Shown piece after piece: positions 35,420-46,988 of a stretch of 54,882 nucleotides of DNA. Positions within the stretch are counted from its first letter, which is position 1; the number at the start of each line of letters is the position of its first letter. The notes under the pieces are model-generated. The model ran no database searches, was not told where the DNA came from, and worked only from the letters and a program-made list of their open reading frames with translations. The stretch is taken from contig DXZT01000029.1 in assembly GCA_019419545.1 (NCBI GenBank), forward strand, positions 1 through 54,882. The letters are read 5' to 3'. The position numbers and the translations under genes are program-made. Source of the DNA: Collinsella sp. GTDB taxonomy: Bacteria; Actinomycetota; Coriobacteriia; Coriobacteriales; Coriobacteriaceae.

Positions 35420-36626
35420 AGTTGCCGTAACCTCCCCTCTCCTGGTCGCGGATAACGTGGCCGCCCTCGAGGGCGATCACGCGACGGTGCATGCTATCGA
35501 CCATCTCGCGGTCGTGCGTGGCGACAATCACGGTGGTGCCGGTGCGGTTAATACGCTCGAGCAGCTTCATGATGCCCAGCGAGATCGCCGGGTCGAGGTT
35601 GCCCGTCGGCTCGTCGCAGATCAGCAGCGGCGGACGGTTGACCATAGCGCGGGCGACGGCAACGCGCTGCTGCTCGCCACCGGAAAGCTGGTCGGGCAGC
35701 GAGTCCATCTGATCGGCCAGGCCGACCAGACGCAGCACCTCGGGCACCTGGCTGTGAATGACGCCCTTGGGCTTGCCGATGCACTGCAGGGCAAACGCCA
35801 CGTTTTCGTAGGCAGTCTTTTGCGGCAGAAGCTTAAAGTCCTGGAACACGGCGCCAATCTGGCGGCGCAGGAACGGAACCTTGCGGTTCTTGATCTTCAT
35901 GAGGTCCTGACCGGCAACCAGGATGCGACCGCTCGTCGGCTTGACGTCACGGTTGAGCGTCGACAGCAGCGTGGTCTTACCCGAGCCGGAGTGACCGACC
36001 AGGAAGACGAACTCGCCCGGATAGATCTCGATGTTGATGTCGTCGAGTGCAGGCTTGTTGGGCTGTGCCGGATAGATCTTGGTGACATGCTCCATAAGGA
36101 TGACGGGCTCGACACCGGCCTGCTTGGCCATCTTCTTGCGGCTGGCCTGCGGATCGATGGGCGCAAACACCGACGTAAAATCGGGGTTGTTGAGCGCGTT
36201 ATCGAGGCTTGCGACCTCGGCTGCCTGATCGCTCTCGACCACCGGGGCAGCAGGCTGCGTGGGGTCGGGAATAGCGGCAAAGAGACCGGACTGCGCAGGC
36301 TGAGGAGCCGGCGTCGCAGGGGCCAAGGGGTCGGGAATGCCGGCCATGGTAGGCTGCGGCGTGGCGGCACCAGCCTGAGGCTGCTCCACGCGAGCGGTCA
36401 CGGCCTGAACGGGCTCAAAACCCGCCGTGCCGGAAAGCGCGACATCGCTGGTGGGATTGTAGGCAAAGGGATCGGATGCCGGCTGTGCCTGATCTGCCGG
36501 CTGAGCGGGGGCCTGAGCAACAGGCTGGCCCTCTGAATCCGGAGTGGCGAAACGACTGCCCTGGACGCCTGCCTGCGTCTTGGGGGCATCATCGCCCGCA
36601 CCGGAGGTACGGAAGTGGTTACCCAC
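35406..36626 (-). CDS. ftsE: cell-division ABC ATPase FtsE with long N-terminal extension
   Basis: A 406-residue protein, far longer than the usual about 228. Residues about 175-400 are a complete ATPase: Walker A GHSGSGKTT (211-219), signature LSGGEQQR, Walker B LLICDEPTGNLD and the ATHD switch. The first about 170 residues are low-complexity, rich in Pro, Ala and Gln, with no hydrophobic segment, and probably disordered. GTG at 36626 has AAGGAG at a good distance, which supports translation of the extension; an internal Met166 lacks such a site. The tail may tether FtsEX to other divisome proteins. Followed by the coupled ftsX. Confidence 0.9.
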   Translation of the reverse strand: MGNHFRTSGAGDDAPKTQAGVQGSRFATPDSEGQPVAQAPAQPADQAQPASDPFAYNPTSDVALSGTAGFEPVQAVTARVEQPQAGAATPQPTMAGIPDPLAPATPAPQPAQSGLFAAIPDPTQPAAPVVESDQAAEVASLDNALNNPDFTSVFAPIDPQASRKKMAKQAGVEPVILMEHVTKIYPAQPNKPALDDINIEIYPGEFVFLVGHSGSGKTTLLSTLNRDVKPTSGRILVAGQDLMKIKNRKVPFLRRQIGAVFQDFKLLPQKTAYENVAFALQCIGKPKGVIHSQVPEVLRLVGLADQMDSLPDQLSGGEQQRVAVARAMVNRPPLLICDEPTGNLDPAISLGIMKLLERINRTGTTVIVATHDREMVDSMHRRVIALEGGHVIRDQERGGYGNYGTN

Positions 36627-36729
36627 TGGTGCTCCTTATCGTCGTGCGTTTAAACTACATGAGCGCTTAATATTTTAGCAGCATTAGCTTTGCTGCACAT
36701 AAGAAGCATGGCCGTGTTTGGGTCCCTCC

Positions 36730-36852
36730 GGCCGGACACAGGGTTACTTTCCAAATCGTCCTCGGACATGTCGGAGCCTCCGCTGCGCACTACGTGCGGC
36801 GGGGGCTCCTCCGTCCTGCAGAAAGATTTGGAAAGTAGCCCTGTATCCGGCC
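36730..36852. repeat. 123-bp long hairpin element
   Basis: Outer arms of 28 bp (36730-36757, GGCCGGACACAGGGTTACTT...; 36825-36852) pair with two mismatches. An inner stem (36773-36790 with 36794-36809, GGAGCCTCCGC / GCGGGGGCTCC) is also present. It looks like a miniature inverted-repeat element; single copy in the window. The rest of 36627-37077 holds the terminator at 36995 and nothing else recognised. Confidence 0.85.
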
Positions 36853-36994
36853 TGCGACTACTAGGGGGCCGGCGCACCAGCTTGAGATGCCGTGCACACA
36901 AAGTTGGGAGGGTCTGAATTGCGCTTTGCCGGTCTGGGCCCGTTTCCCGGAGAAAGCCCTTACTTGGTGCGGGCCTAATTTGTTTGTTGCCGAC

Positions 36995-37031
36995 AAAAAA
37001 CAGGGGCGTCCTCTTTGAGGACGCCCCTGTT
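36995..37031 (-). terminator. terminator of the transketolase genes
   Basis: Near-perfect stem ACAGGGGCGTCCTC / GAGGACGCCCCTGT with T6 on the minus strand, about 50 bp after the gene. Confidence 0.92.
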
Positions 37032-37077
37032 ATGGATTGCATACGGTTGCTGAAGCGATACTTTGCCTCGTCTTGTC

Positions 37078-38019
37078 CTAGGCCAAGAACTCCTTGGTGG
37101 TCGCCACGATGTTGGCGGCGTCCAGGCCGTACTTGTGCAGGAGCTCGGCGCCCGGGCCGGACTCGCCAAAGGTGTCGTTGACGCCGATCTTCTTGAGCGG
37201 CGTCGGGCGCTGCTCGCACAGGACGTCGGCAACGGCGCTGCCCAGGCCACCGATCACAGAGTGCTCCTCGACGGTCACGACGTGGCCGGTCTTGGCGGCG
37301 CTCTTAACGATCAGGTCGGCATCGATGGGCTTGATGGTGTGCATGTTGATGACCTCGGCGTCGATGCCCTCGGCAGCGAGCTGCTCGGCGGCCTCGAGCG
37401 CCTCGCCGACCATCAGGCCGCAGGCGATGATGGTCACATCGGCGCCCTCGCGCATGACAATGCCCTTACCCAACTCGAACTTGTAGGTCTCGGGGTCGTT
37501 GATAACCGGCGAGGCCAGACGGGCGAAGCGCATGTACACGGGGCCGTCGCACTCGTAGGCGGCGCGCGTCACGGCACGGGCCTCCACATCGTCGGCGGGA
37601 ACGATCACGGTCATGCCGGGGATGACGCGCATGAGGGCGATATCCTCGCAGCACTGGTGCGTGGCACCGTCCTCGCCCACCGAAATACCGGCGTGCGTGG
37701 CACCGATCTTAACGTTAAGGTGCGGATAGCCGATGGAGTTGCGGACCTGCTCAAAGGCGCGGCCGGCGGCAAACATGGCAAAGCTGCTCGCGAAGGCGAC
37801 GCGGCCGGTGGTTGCGATACCGGCGGCAACACCCATCAGGTTGCTCTCGGCGATGCCCACATCGAAGAAGCGGTCGGGGCAGGCGGCCTTAAACTTGCCG
37901 GTCTGCGTGGCGGCGGCCAGGTCGGCGTCGAGGACCACAAAGTCATCGTGCTCGTTGGCGAGCTCGACGAGGGCCTCGCCGTAGCTTACGCGCGTGGCGA
38001 TTTTCTTGACGTCTGCCAT
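37078..38019 (-). CDS. transketolase, C-terminal subunit
   Basis: A 313-residue subunit of a two-gene transketolase (pyrimidine-binding and C-terminal domains). ATRVSYGEALVELANEHDDFVVLDADLAAAT at the start and GEDGATHQCCEDIALMRVIPGM are typical of the family. It forms the active site together with the N-terminal subunit. ATG at 38019 lies 2 bp from the upstream gene's stop codon and follows GAGGAGCTC. Split transketolases are common in Actinobacteria, clostridia and archaea. A DXS role is less likely given the size and split. Confidence 0.92.
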   Translation of the reverse strand: MADVKKIATRVSYGEALVELANEHDDFVVLDADLAAATQTGKFKAACPDRFFDVGIAESNLMGVAAGIATTGRVAFASSFAMFAAGRAFEQVRNSIGYPHLNVKIGATHAGISVGEDGATHQCCEDIALMRVIPGMTVIVPADDVEARAVTRAAYECDGPVYMRFARLASPVINDPETYKFELGKGIVMREGADVTIIACGLMVGEALEAAEQLAAEGIDAEVINMHTIKPIDADLIVKSAAKTGHVVTVEEHSVIGGLGSAVADVLCEQRPTPLKKIGVNDTFGESGPGAELLHKYGLDAANIVATTKEFLA

Positions 38020-38020
38020 C

Positions 38021-38851
38021 CTAGAGCTCCTCTCCGGCGGCCGTGAGCTCTGCCATGGCCTGCTCAAACTGTTCATCGTTGGGGGCCTTACCGTGCCAAC
38101 CCACCTGGTTCTCCATAAAGGAGACGCCCTTGCCCTTCGTGGTCTCGGCGATAATGGTGGTCGGCTGACCCTTGGTGGCGCGGGCCTCGGCAAAGGCAGC
38201 GCGGATCTGGTCGAAGTCGTTGCCGTCGGCGAGCTCCACCACATGGAACTTGAAGGCGCGGAACTTGTCGGCGAGCGGCATGGGGTCGTTGACCTCCTCG
38301 ACGGGGCCGTCGATCTGCAGGCCGTTATGGTCGACGATCACGCAGAGGTTGTCGAGCTGCTGGTTGCCGGCAAACATGGCGGCCTCCCAGACCTGGCCCT
38401 CCTCGCTCTCGCCATCGCCCAGCAGGGCGTAGGTGCGATAGTCGTCGCCCCAGTGCTTGGCGGCAACGGCCATGCCCACGGCGGCGGAGATGCCCTGGCC
38501 GAGCGAGCCGGTGGACATGTCGACGCCCGGGGTGTCGTTCATGTTGGGATGGCCCTGCAGGTGGCTGCCGATGTGGCGCAGCGTCTCGAGATCCTCCTTG
38601 GGGAAGAATCCGCGCTCGGCGAGCACGGCGTACAGACCAGGCGCGCAGTGACCCTTGGAAAGCACGAAGCGGTCGCGGTCGGCCTTGCGGGGGTCGGCAG
38701 GGTCGACGTTCATTTCCTCAAAGTACAGATAGGTCATGATGTCGGCAGCGCCGAGCGAACCGCCCGGATGGCCGGACTTGGCAGCGTGCACGCCGGTGAC
38801 GATGCCCTTCCTTACCTCGTTGGCAACCTTTTTGAGCTCTTCGTCGCTCAT
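38021..38851 (-). CDS. transketolase, N-terminal subunit
   Basis: A 276-residue thiamine-diphosphate-binding subunit. The TPP motif GDGESEEGQVWEAAM ... VIVDHNGLQ and the SGHPGGSLGAADIM segment are visible. The pair exchanges two-carbon units in the non-oxidative pentose phosphate pathway. ATG at 38851 follows GAAAGGAAGG. The gap 38852-39058 contains no recognised feature apart from the presumed promoter. Confidence 0.93.
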   Translation of the reverse strand: MSDEELKKVANEVRKGIVTGVHAAKSGHPGGSLGAADIMTYLYFEEMNVDPADPRKADRDRFVLSKGHCAPGLYAVLAERGFFPKEDLETLRHIGSHLQGHPNMNDTPGVDMSTGSLGQGISAAVGMAVAAKHWGDDYRTYALLGDGESEEGQVWEAAMFAGNQQLDNLCVIVDHNGLQIDGPVEEVNDPMPLADKFRAFKFHVVELADGNDFDQIRAAFAEARATKGQPTTIIAETTKGKGVSFMENQVGWHGKAPNDEQFEQAMAELTAAGEEL

Positions 38852-39058
38852 TGTGCCTTCCTTTCATCCTCATTAGACAAAATGCGCACGGCACCGAAGG
38901 TAATCCCAACACAGCCGCAATGCACGTACGTCATTCATTATGCTGGAAACTGATGGCTTTACCAGAGTTTTTATCATTATTTGAACAATTTAGCAGGCAG
39001 AACCGCTGATGAAACGGTTTATCAATGTGAACGTCTTTTGGATGGAACGCGATCGACC

Positions 39059-39949
39059 CTACGCGCTAATGTCCTTGAATCCCTCGCCGAAGGCTTCCGT
39101 AACGTCAGCGACCGTCACAATGGCGTGAGGATCGCGCTCGCGCACGATCGTCTTGAGGGTATTGAGCTCTCGACGGCTCACGATGACCATAATCACCGGC
39201 TTCTCGGCACCCGAATACATGCCAGTCGCCTTAAACTTGGTACAACCACGACCCAGACCATACATGATATCGGCAGCGATATCAGGGAACTTGTCCGAGA
39301 TGATGAGTACCATACGGCGCTTGTTGCCACCATCGACCACGGCATCGATCACGTAGCCGCTAATGACCATCGAAAGGCCTGCATACAGTGCGTTTTCGAT
39401 TGAAAAGACCGGAGCCGACAGCGCACACACGGCAACATCGATCGCCATGACGGTCGAGCCCACCGGCAGCGAGGTGTTACGCGAGATGATTTGGCCAATC
39501 GTGTCCGAGCCGCCGGTGTTGGCGCCGGCGCGCAACACCATGCCGTAACCGATGCCCGTAATAATGCCGCCCCACATGGCAGGGAGCATCAGGTCCGCAT
39601 CCGCCAGAGGTGCTACAAACGGGGCGAACAGATCGGTAAAGAAGCCCAGCAGCACAAAGCCCGTCGCGGTCTGCACCACGTAGAACATGCCGCCCTCGCG
39701 CATAACGACCAACAACAGCAAGGCGTTCATCACGATCGTCTGAATACCAACGGGAAGCGATAGGCCGCGCGATGCACCGACCGCCTGGATAATGGTGGCA
39801 AGGCCCGTAACGCCACCGGCAGCAAGGCCGTTGGGAATCAAAAACAGGTCGGTCGCAATAGCGGCCAGAGCGCACCCCAACATAATCTGGGGCAGGTCGT
39901 GAAAGAAGTTCATCGAAAGAATGCGCTTGATGTCCAGACGGTATGCCAT
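39059..39949 (-). CDS. YitT-family membrane protein (DUF2179 C-terminus)
   Basis: A 296-residue protein of the YitT/UPF0750 family. Five to six hydrophobic helices (for example GCALAAIATDLFLIPNGLAAGG and GGVTGLATII) are followed by a cytoplasmic DUF2179 domain (PVIMVIVSRRELNTLKTIVRERDP). The function is unknown; transport is suspected in the family. ATG at 39949 follows GAGGGAGGCAGC. The preceding terminator ends in a T-run that touches this site. Confidence 0.88.
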   Translation of the reverse strand: MAYRLDIKRILSMNFFHDLPQIMLGCALAAIATDLFLIPNGLAAGGVTGLATIIQAVGASRGLSLPVGIQTIVMNALLLLVVMREGGMFYVVQTATGFVLLGFFTDLFAPFVAPLADADLMLPAMWGGIITGIGYGMVLRAGANTGGSDTIGQIISRNTSLPVGSTVMAIDVAVCALSAPVFSIENALYAGLSMVISGYVIDAVVDGGNKRRMVLIISDKFPDIAADIMYGLGRGCTKFKATGMYSGAEKPVIMVIVSRRELNTLKTIVRERDPHAIVTVADVTEAFGEGFKDISA

Positions 39950-39961
39950 GCTGCCTCCCTC

Positions 39962-39990
39962 AAAAAAGCGCACCCCATCGGATGCGCTTT
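39962..39990 (-). terminator. terminator abutting the yitT ribosome site
   Basis: On the minus strand AAAGCGCATCCGATGGGGTG pairs with its end (GCGCTTT), then TTTTTT. The Shine-Dalgarno (GGGAGG, 39954-39959) begins 2 bp later. Confidence 0.88.
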
Positions 39991-40117
39991 GAACTTCTTC
40001 TTGTATTCGATTCTACCGATTCGCCGGACAAAAACCACCCCTGCGCAGGGTTTACTCTGGATACAAAACCACACCGCTCGGAGGGTTTTAATCCATTTCC
40101 ACATAAACCCGGGCGGT

Positions 40118-41265
40118 TTAAGCAGACGGGGTCTCCGCGTCAGCGTTGCCGGTGGCCCAGCGATGGTAGCCAATAACAAACGGGTCCAGGTCGCCATCGT
40201 CAAGAACGGCCTCGACATTGCTGGTCTCCACACCCGAGCGCAGATCCTTGACCATCTGGTACGGGTAGAGCACGTAGCTGCGAATCTGGTTGCCAAAACC
40301 AATCGTGGTCTTGGGTCCGCGAATCTCATCCAGGGCCTCGGCGCGCTTTTCGAGCTCAATCTCGTACAGGCGAGCCTTGAGGATCTGCATGCACGCGGCC
40401 TTGTTCTGGATCTGGCTGCGCTCATTTTGGCAGGTAACCACAATGCCGCTCGGGAAATGCGTCACGCGCACGGCGGAGTCGGTGGTGTTGACGCCCTGAC
40501 CGCCCGGGCCGCTCGCGTGGTACACGTCCACGCGGATGTCATCGGGACTGATTTCGATGTCGATATCATCGGGTAGCACGGGGATGACCTCGACGCCGGC
40601 AAACGTGGTCTGGCGGCGCTTCTTGTCGTCGGTGGGGCTAATGCGAACCAAGCGGTGGACACCGGCCTCGGCGCGCAGCATGCCAAATGCGTCCTTGCCC
40701 TCGACGGTAAAGGTCGCGCGGTCGATGCCGATGACCTCGGCCGCGGGACAGTCGTTGATGGTGACCTTCCAGCCGCGACGCTGGCAGTACTTCATGTACA
40801 TCTTAAAGAGCATGAAGGTCCAGTCCTGGGCCTCCAGACCACCCTGTCCGGGCTTGATGGTCACAATAGCATCGCCGTGATCGAACTCACCGGTAAACCA
40901 GCTCGAAAGCTCAAGCTCATCGATGGCACGGGCCAGGCGCTCAGCCGTGGCCGTAGCCTCCTCGCGAAGGGCGGCGGCGTCGGGGTCATCCCCCATCTCC
41001 TCGGCAAGCTCCAGCGCGGCGCGGGCATCGGAAAGCTCGCCGCGCGCGGTGTCCACGGCAGCGATATCTTCCTTGGTGCGAGCGATCTCCTCCATGGTGG
41101 CACGGGCGGCGTCGGCGTCATCCCAAAAGCCAGGGGCAACACTTTTGGCCTCGAGCTCGGTCACGCGGGTACGCTTCTCGTCCAAGTGGAGATACGACTC
41201 GACCTCGCCGAGCCGGTCCGCAAACGCGTCCAGCTCGGCGGGCGTTACCTCTAAAGCCCCAGCCA

Positions 41266-41266
<1 letters not shown>
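40118..41266 (-). CDS. prfB: peptide chain release factor 2
   Basis: A 382-residue release factor. The catalytic GGQ is at 255-257 (GPGGQGV). The stop-codon tripeptide region reads RISPTDDKKRR, so SPT replaces the usual SPF. The usual RF2 programmed frameshift (CTT TGA C near codon 26) is absent: the frame reads through SYLHLDEK with no stop. ATG at 41266 overlaps the secA stop codon (TAATG), so the two are coupled. Ends about 130 bp before the terminator at 39962-39990. Confidence 0.95.
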
Positions 41267-44073
<2,807 letters not shown>

Positions 44074-44202
44074 GTGGTTTTCCTTTTTGGCCATCGCCCA
44101 CGCCGTGCAGCTGCGGGCGAGTTAAACACAGATGATTGTACTTTAGCCAAACAAGGCGCGGCCTATACGGTCGACCTCAACCGCCACGTAATAACTACGA
44201 CC

Positions 44203-44241
44203 AACCTGCCAAAAGGGGACAGGTTTGTTTTGGCAGGTTTT
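44203..44241. repeat. GGGGACAGG-type short hairpin, copy
   Basis: Arms AACCTGCCAAAA / TTTTGGCAGGTTTT with GGGGACAGGTTT in the loop. It closely matches 32069-32110. It lies in the gap between secA and rpmE. Confidence 0.88.
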
Positions 44242-44269
44242 ATCTGGGCAAACGCCGTCTCTCTGTCAT

Positions 44270-44336
44270 TTGGTGCAAACCAACCTGTCCCCTTCGCACC
44301 AATCTGGTGCAATGGGGACAGGTTGGTTTGCACCAA
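44270..44336. repeat. GGGGACAGG-type long hairpin, copy
   Basis: Perfect 23-bp arms starting TTGGTGCAAACCAACCTGTC (44270) and mirrored to 44336, with an inner GCACCA-ATC-TGGTGC palindrome. Same outer motif as 10813-10862. The 44074-44414 gap contains these two elements and the rpmE terminator. Confidence 0.92.
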
Positions 44337-44380
44337 TAAAAAGAAAAGGGCCGCGCACCCAAATGGATGCACGGCCCTCA
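44337..44380 (-). terminator. terminator of rpmE
   Basis: AGGGCCGTGCATCCATTTGGGTGC pairs to give AGGGCCG...CGGCCCT; then TTTTCTTTTT on the minus strand, 35 bp after rpmE. Confidence 0.9.
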
Positions 44381-44414
44381 TGCCATGAATGCGAGTGATT
44401 CCGCGGCGAGCTAT

Positions 44415-44840
44415 TTACTCAGCAGCCTCGGTGGTCTCGGCCTCGGCAGCGGCCTCCTCGACGGGAGCCTCTGCGGGAGCCTCGGCGGCCTGCTTGGCAG
44501 CCTCCTCGGCAAACTTAGCAGCACGCTTGGCCTTCTCGGCAGCCTTAGCCTCAGCGGCGGCCTTGCGAGCGGCCTCGGCCTCAGCAGCCTTGGCAGCCTT
44601 GGCAGCCTTGGCCTCCTCGGCCTTCTTGAGCTGGGCGGCAGCGGCGCCACCGAACTTGTCGGCGAAGCGCTGGACGCGTCCACCGGTGTCGACGAACTTC
44701 TGCTGGCCGGTGTAGAACGGGTGGCACTCGTTGCAAAGCTCAACCTTCATCTCGGACACGGTAGCGTGCGTCTTGAAGGTGTTGCCGCAGGAGCACGTCA
44801 CCGTGCACTCGACATACTGGGGATGGATACCCTGCTTCAT
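44415..44840 (-). CDS. rpmE: 50S ribosomal protein L31 with C-terminal Ala-rich tail
   Basis: A 141-residue protein. The first about 70 residues are normal L31, with zinc-type cysteines (CSCG at 16-19; CNECHPFYTG at 36-45). The rest is a 70-residue tail of Ala, Lys and Glu (for example AKAAKAAKAAEAEAARKAAAE), probably a charged helix extending from the ribosome, absent from typical L31. ATG at 44840 follows AAGGAGTCC. The tail's reading frame is clean and ends in a proper stop, so it is probably translated. Confidence 0.92.
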   Translation of the reverse strand: MKQGIHPQYVECTVTCSCGNTFKTHATVSEMKVELCNECHPFYTGQQKFVDTGGRVQRFADKFGGAAAAQLKKAEEAKAAKAAKAAEAEAARKAAAEAKAAEKAKRAAKFAEEAAKQAAEAPAEAPVEEAAAEAETTEAAE

Positions 44841-45026
44841 GGTAGGACTCCTTATTGGTCAGGCGCTGGTTACCGATCAGCGCATAAGGCGTCTTGGTTT
44901 CCGACCAAGACAACAAACTCGGCTATGGTACCACGGCACCGCGTGTCCCACAAAAGGTTCACGGTCTTTTCGGCACAACACGAGCTGGACCTTAAATATC
45001 AACTTCATCCGAACACTCCCCCACAT

Positions 45027-46835
45027 TCATCTCTCGTATGTATCGAGGTATTCCTGCTTGAGCGTCTGCGAGGACGACTTGATCTTTTCCACGAGCGTGC
45101 CGGCTTCGATGAAGTAGAACGAGTTGGTGAGGTCTGCCAGGTCGTCGAGTAGATGGCTTGAAATGAGCACGCTGCGTCCCCGCGCCACTTCGCTGCGCAT
45201 CGCGTCGCAGGAGGTTTTCCGTTTTCCCGGATCGAGGCCGTTCAGCGGTTCATCGAGGATGAGGTACGGGCAATCGGTCGCTATCGCCATGGCAAGCTTT
45301 ACCTGCTGCTTCATTCCTGTCGAGAGTTTACGGGTCGGCTTGTCGAGATATGGGGAGATTCCGAGGGAGTCGCAGAGCGAGTCGATGTCGGCGGCCGATT
45401 TCCACGCCTCCCTAACGAAAGCAAGGTGCTCGATGGCCGATAGCGTGGGATAGAGATCCGTGCCGCCTGAAGAGCTCAGGTAGACGAGTTCTGCAAATTC
45501 GGCTGATCGACGTTGGCAGATTCCGTCTGCCGCCAGGCTTCCCGAGCGGATGCGGGTGGGAAATTGGCCCGACAGCGCTTCAAGAAGGGTGGTTTTCCCC
45601 GAGCCGTTGGGAGCAACGAGGCCCGCCGCCGTTCCCGGGCTCAGGAAAAGCGACCCGATTGAAAGTATCGTCGTGCTTCCGTATCCCACGCTCGCGTCCA
45701 GAAGCTCGAGCCCATGGTGCTTTTTCGCGGGTCCAGGCTGTTTGGGGGAACGTGTCGCAACGGCGCCGACCGTAAAAAAGACCGCGACGTATGCCAGGGC
45801 CACGGCAAGCATCGATGCGCTGCCTGAACCGGAGCCAATGAATTCTGTCGGGAAGCATCCTACGTAACCCGTTGCCTCGATAGGCGAGAATACGGGCAGT
45901 GGCAGGAGCCCGAGCACGGCATTATGCCCTAGTGCCGAATCGGACAGTAACGGGAATGCCGGGGCCGCGACAAGCAGCGCGGAGGTAAGGGGGCCCGCGA
46001 GGACGCGCCTCGTTGCGGTCGATAGGACGGCGGAGCAAACGGATATCAAGGTTCCGCCCGCAAGAAGCGCGATAAGCAGGGCTGTGAAGACGTTTCCCGC
46101 AGTCGTGGTGGTAAGCGCGCCGTCATGGAAGAAGGCGATCGGGTACCCAATTTGCCCGAAGCCGTTTAGGGCCAAGGCGTAAATGCCCCCGGGTGCGAGG
46201 CCGGCGAGGAGCATCGCGGCCCCCGCGGCGATTATCGAAAACACGATCTGAATAAGGCGCCGGAATTTGGGCACGGGCGCCTTTGCCGCCAGGGTCCCGG
46301 GCCTTGTGGCGCCGAGCACGAGTATCGACGAGAGAAGGAAGGGGATGAAGGGAAGGAAAGACGGCGCCGTGGCAATGGCGTAAGGCAGGAAGGAAAGGAA
46401 TGGCAGGTCGTTTGCGGAGGCCGGGATATCCGTGATGCCGGAGCTGCTCAGGGCACGGCAATATGCGAGCGCTACGTCATTGGTCTCTCGGTCTCCCACG
46501 ATGGACCCGGATTGGAAGCCTTCGCCCATGAGCGCGTAGTAGCTCTCGGCAGAATCGAGAAAGGCGGCGTCGGTTTGAGCGGCAAGGGCGGCGTTCGCGT
46601 ATCTTGCAAGCTCCGCGTCATTTTGCTGCTCTGGAGATAGGTCTGTGCCGCTGGCCTGGGGCGCGCGCGTATTGAATGCGTCGACAAAGCTCTGCATGCC
46701 CTGTTTCATAAAGAAGGGCCCGTAGATGGGTGAATTGAACGCAATGGGGACGGAAAAGGCTGCAGCGAGAACGAGCGTACAAATCCATACGGCCTTGTCT
46801 CTTAGGATTAGTTTGAGAAGAAGTCGACAGTACAT
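45027..46835 (-). CDS. ABC transporter permease-ATPase fusion
   Basis: A 602-residue protein with an N-terminal ABC-2-type permease (about 1-355, six helices) and a C-terminal ATPase (about 375-600) in one chain. The permease has the motif NGFGQIGYPI (Asn224). The ATPase has GLVAPNGSGKTTLLEAL, a signature LSTGMKQQVKLAMAI, LILDEPLNGLDP and the SSH switch. The order is permease then ATPase. It lies downstream of a second ATPase and a double permease on the same strand, and the three probably make one exporter. ATG at 46835 has no strong Shine-Dalgarno. The substrate is unknown; peptide or lantibiotic-like export is possible. Confidence 0.85.
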   Translation of the reverse strand: MYCRLLLKLILRDKAVWICTLVLAAAFSVPIAFNSPIYGPFFMKQGMQSFVDAFNTRAPQASGTDLSPEQQNDAELARYANAALAAQTDAAFLDSAESYYALMGEGFQSGSIVGDRETNDVALAYCRALSSSGITDIPASANDLPFLSFLPYAIATAPSFLPFIPFLLSSILVLGATRPGTLAAKAPVPKFRRLIQIVFSIIAAGAAMLLAGLAPGGIYALALNGFGQIGYPIAFFHDGALTTTTAGNVFTALLIALLAGGTLISVCSAVLSTATRRVLAGPLTSALLVAAPAFPLLSDSALGHNAVLGLLPLPVFSPIEATGYVGCFPTEFIGSGSGSASMLAVALAYVAVFFTVGAVATRSPKQPGPAKKHHGLELLDASVGYGSTTILSIGSLFLSPGTAAGLVAPNGSGKTTLLEALSGQFPTRIRSGSLAADGICQRRSAEFAELVYLSSSGGTDLYPTLSAIEHLAFVREAWKSAADIDSLCDSLGISPYLDKPTRKLSTGMKQQVKLAMAIATDCPYLILDEPLNGLDPGKRKTSCDAMRSEVARGRSVLISSHLLDDLADLTNSFYFIEAGTLVEKIKSSSQTLKQEYLDTYER

Positions 46836-46988
46836 TTAGAAGCACCTACATTTCTCAAAGCATCGTTAGATTGATAATGACAGACCGAATGAAGATGCGT
46901 GCGACGGGGGCGAGGCGAATGGCTGAGCGGTATCGACATGCGGGTTCAACGGTATCACATTGGCCACATAGATTTTTAACTTGCATTT

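Noticed and set aside
36650..37219. Open frame across the end of the transketolase gene and the long hairpin
   Set aside because: It runs antisense to or through the repeat and has no ribosome site.
37078..38851. Pair of genes as DXS or pyruvate dehydrogenase E1
   Set aside because: Sizes (276 and 313), TPP-motif context and the coupled split match two-subunit transketolase better.
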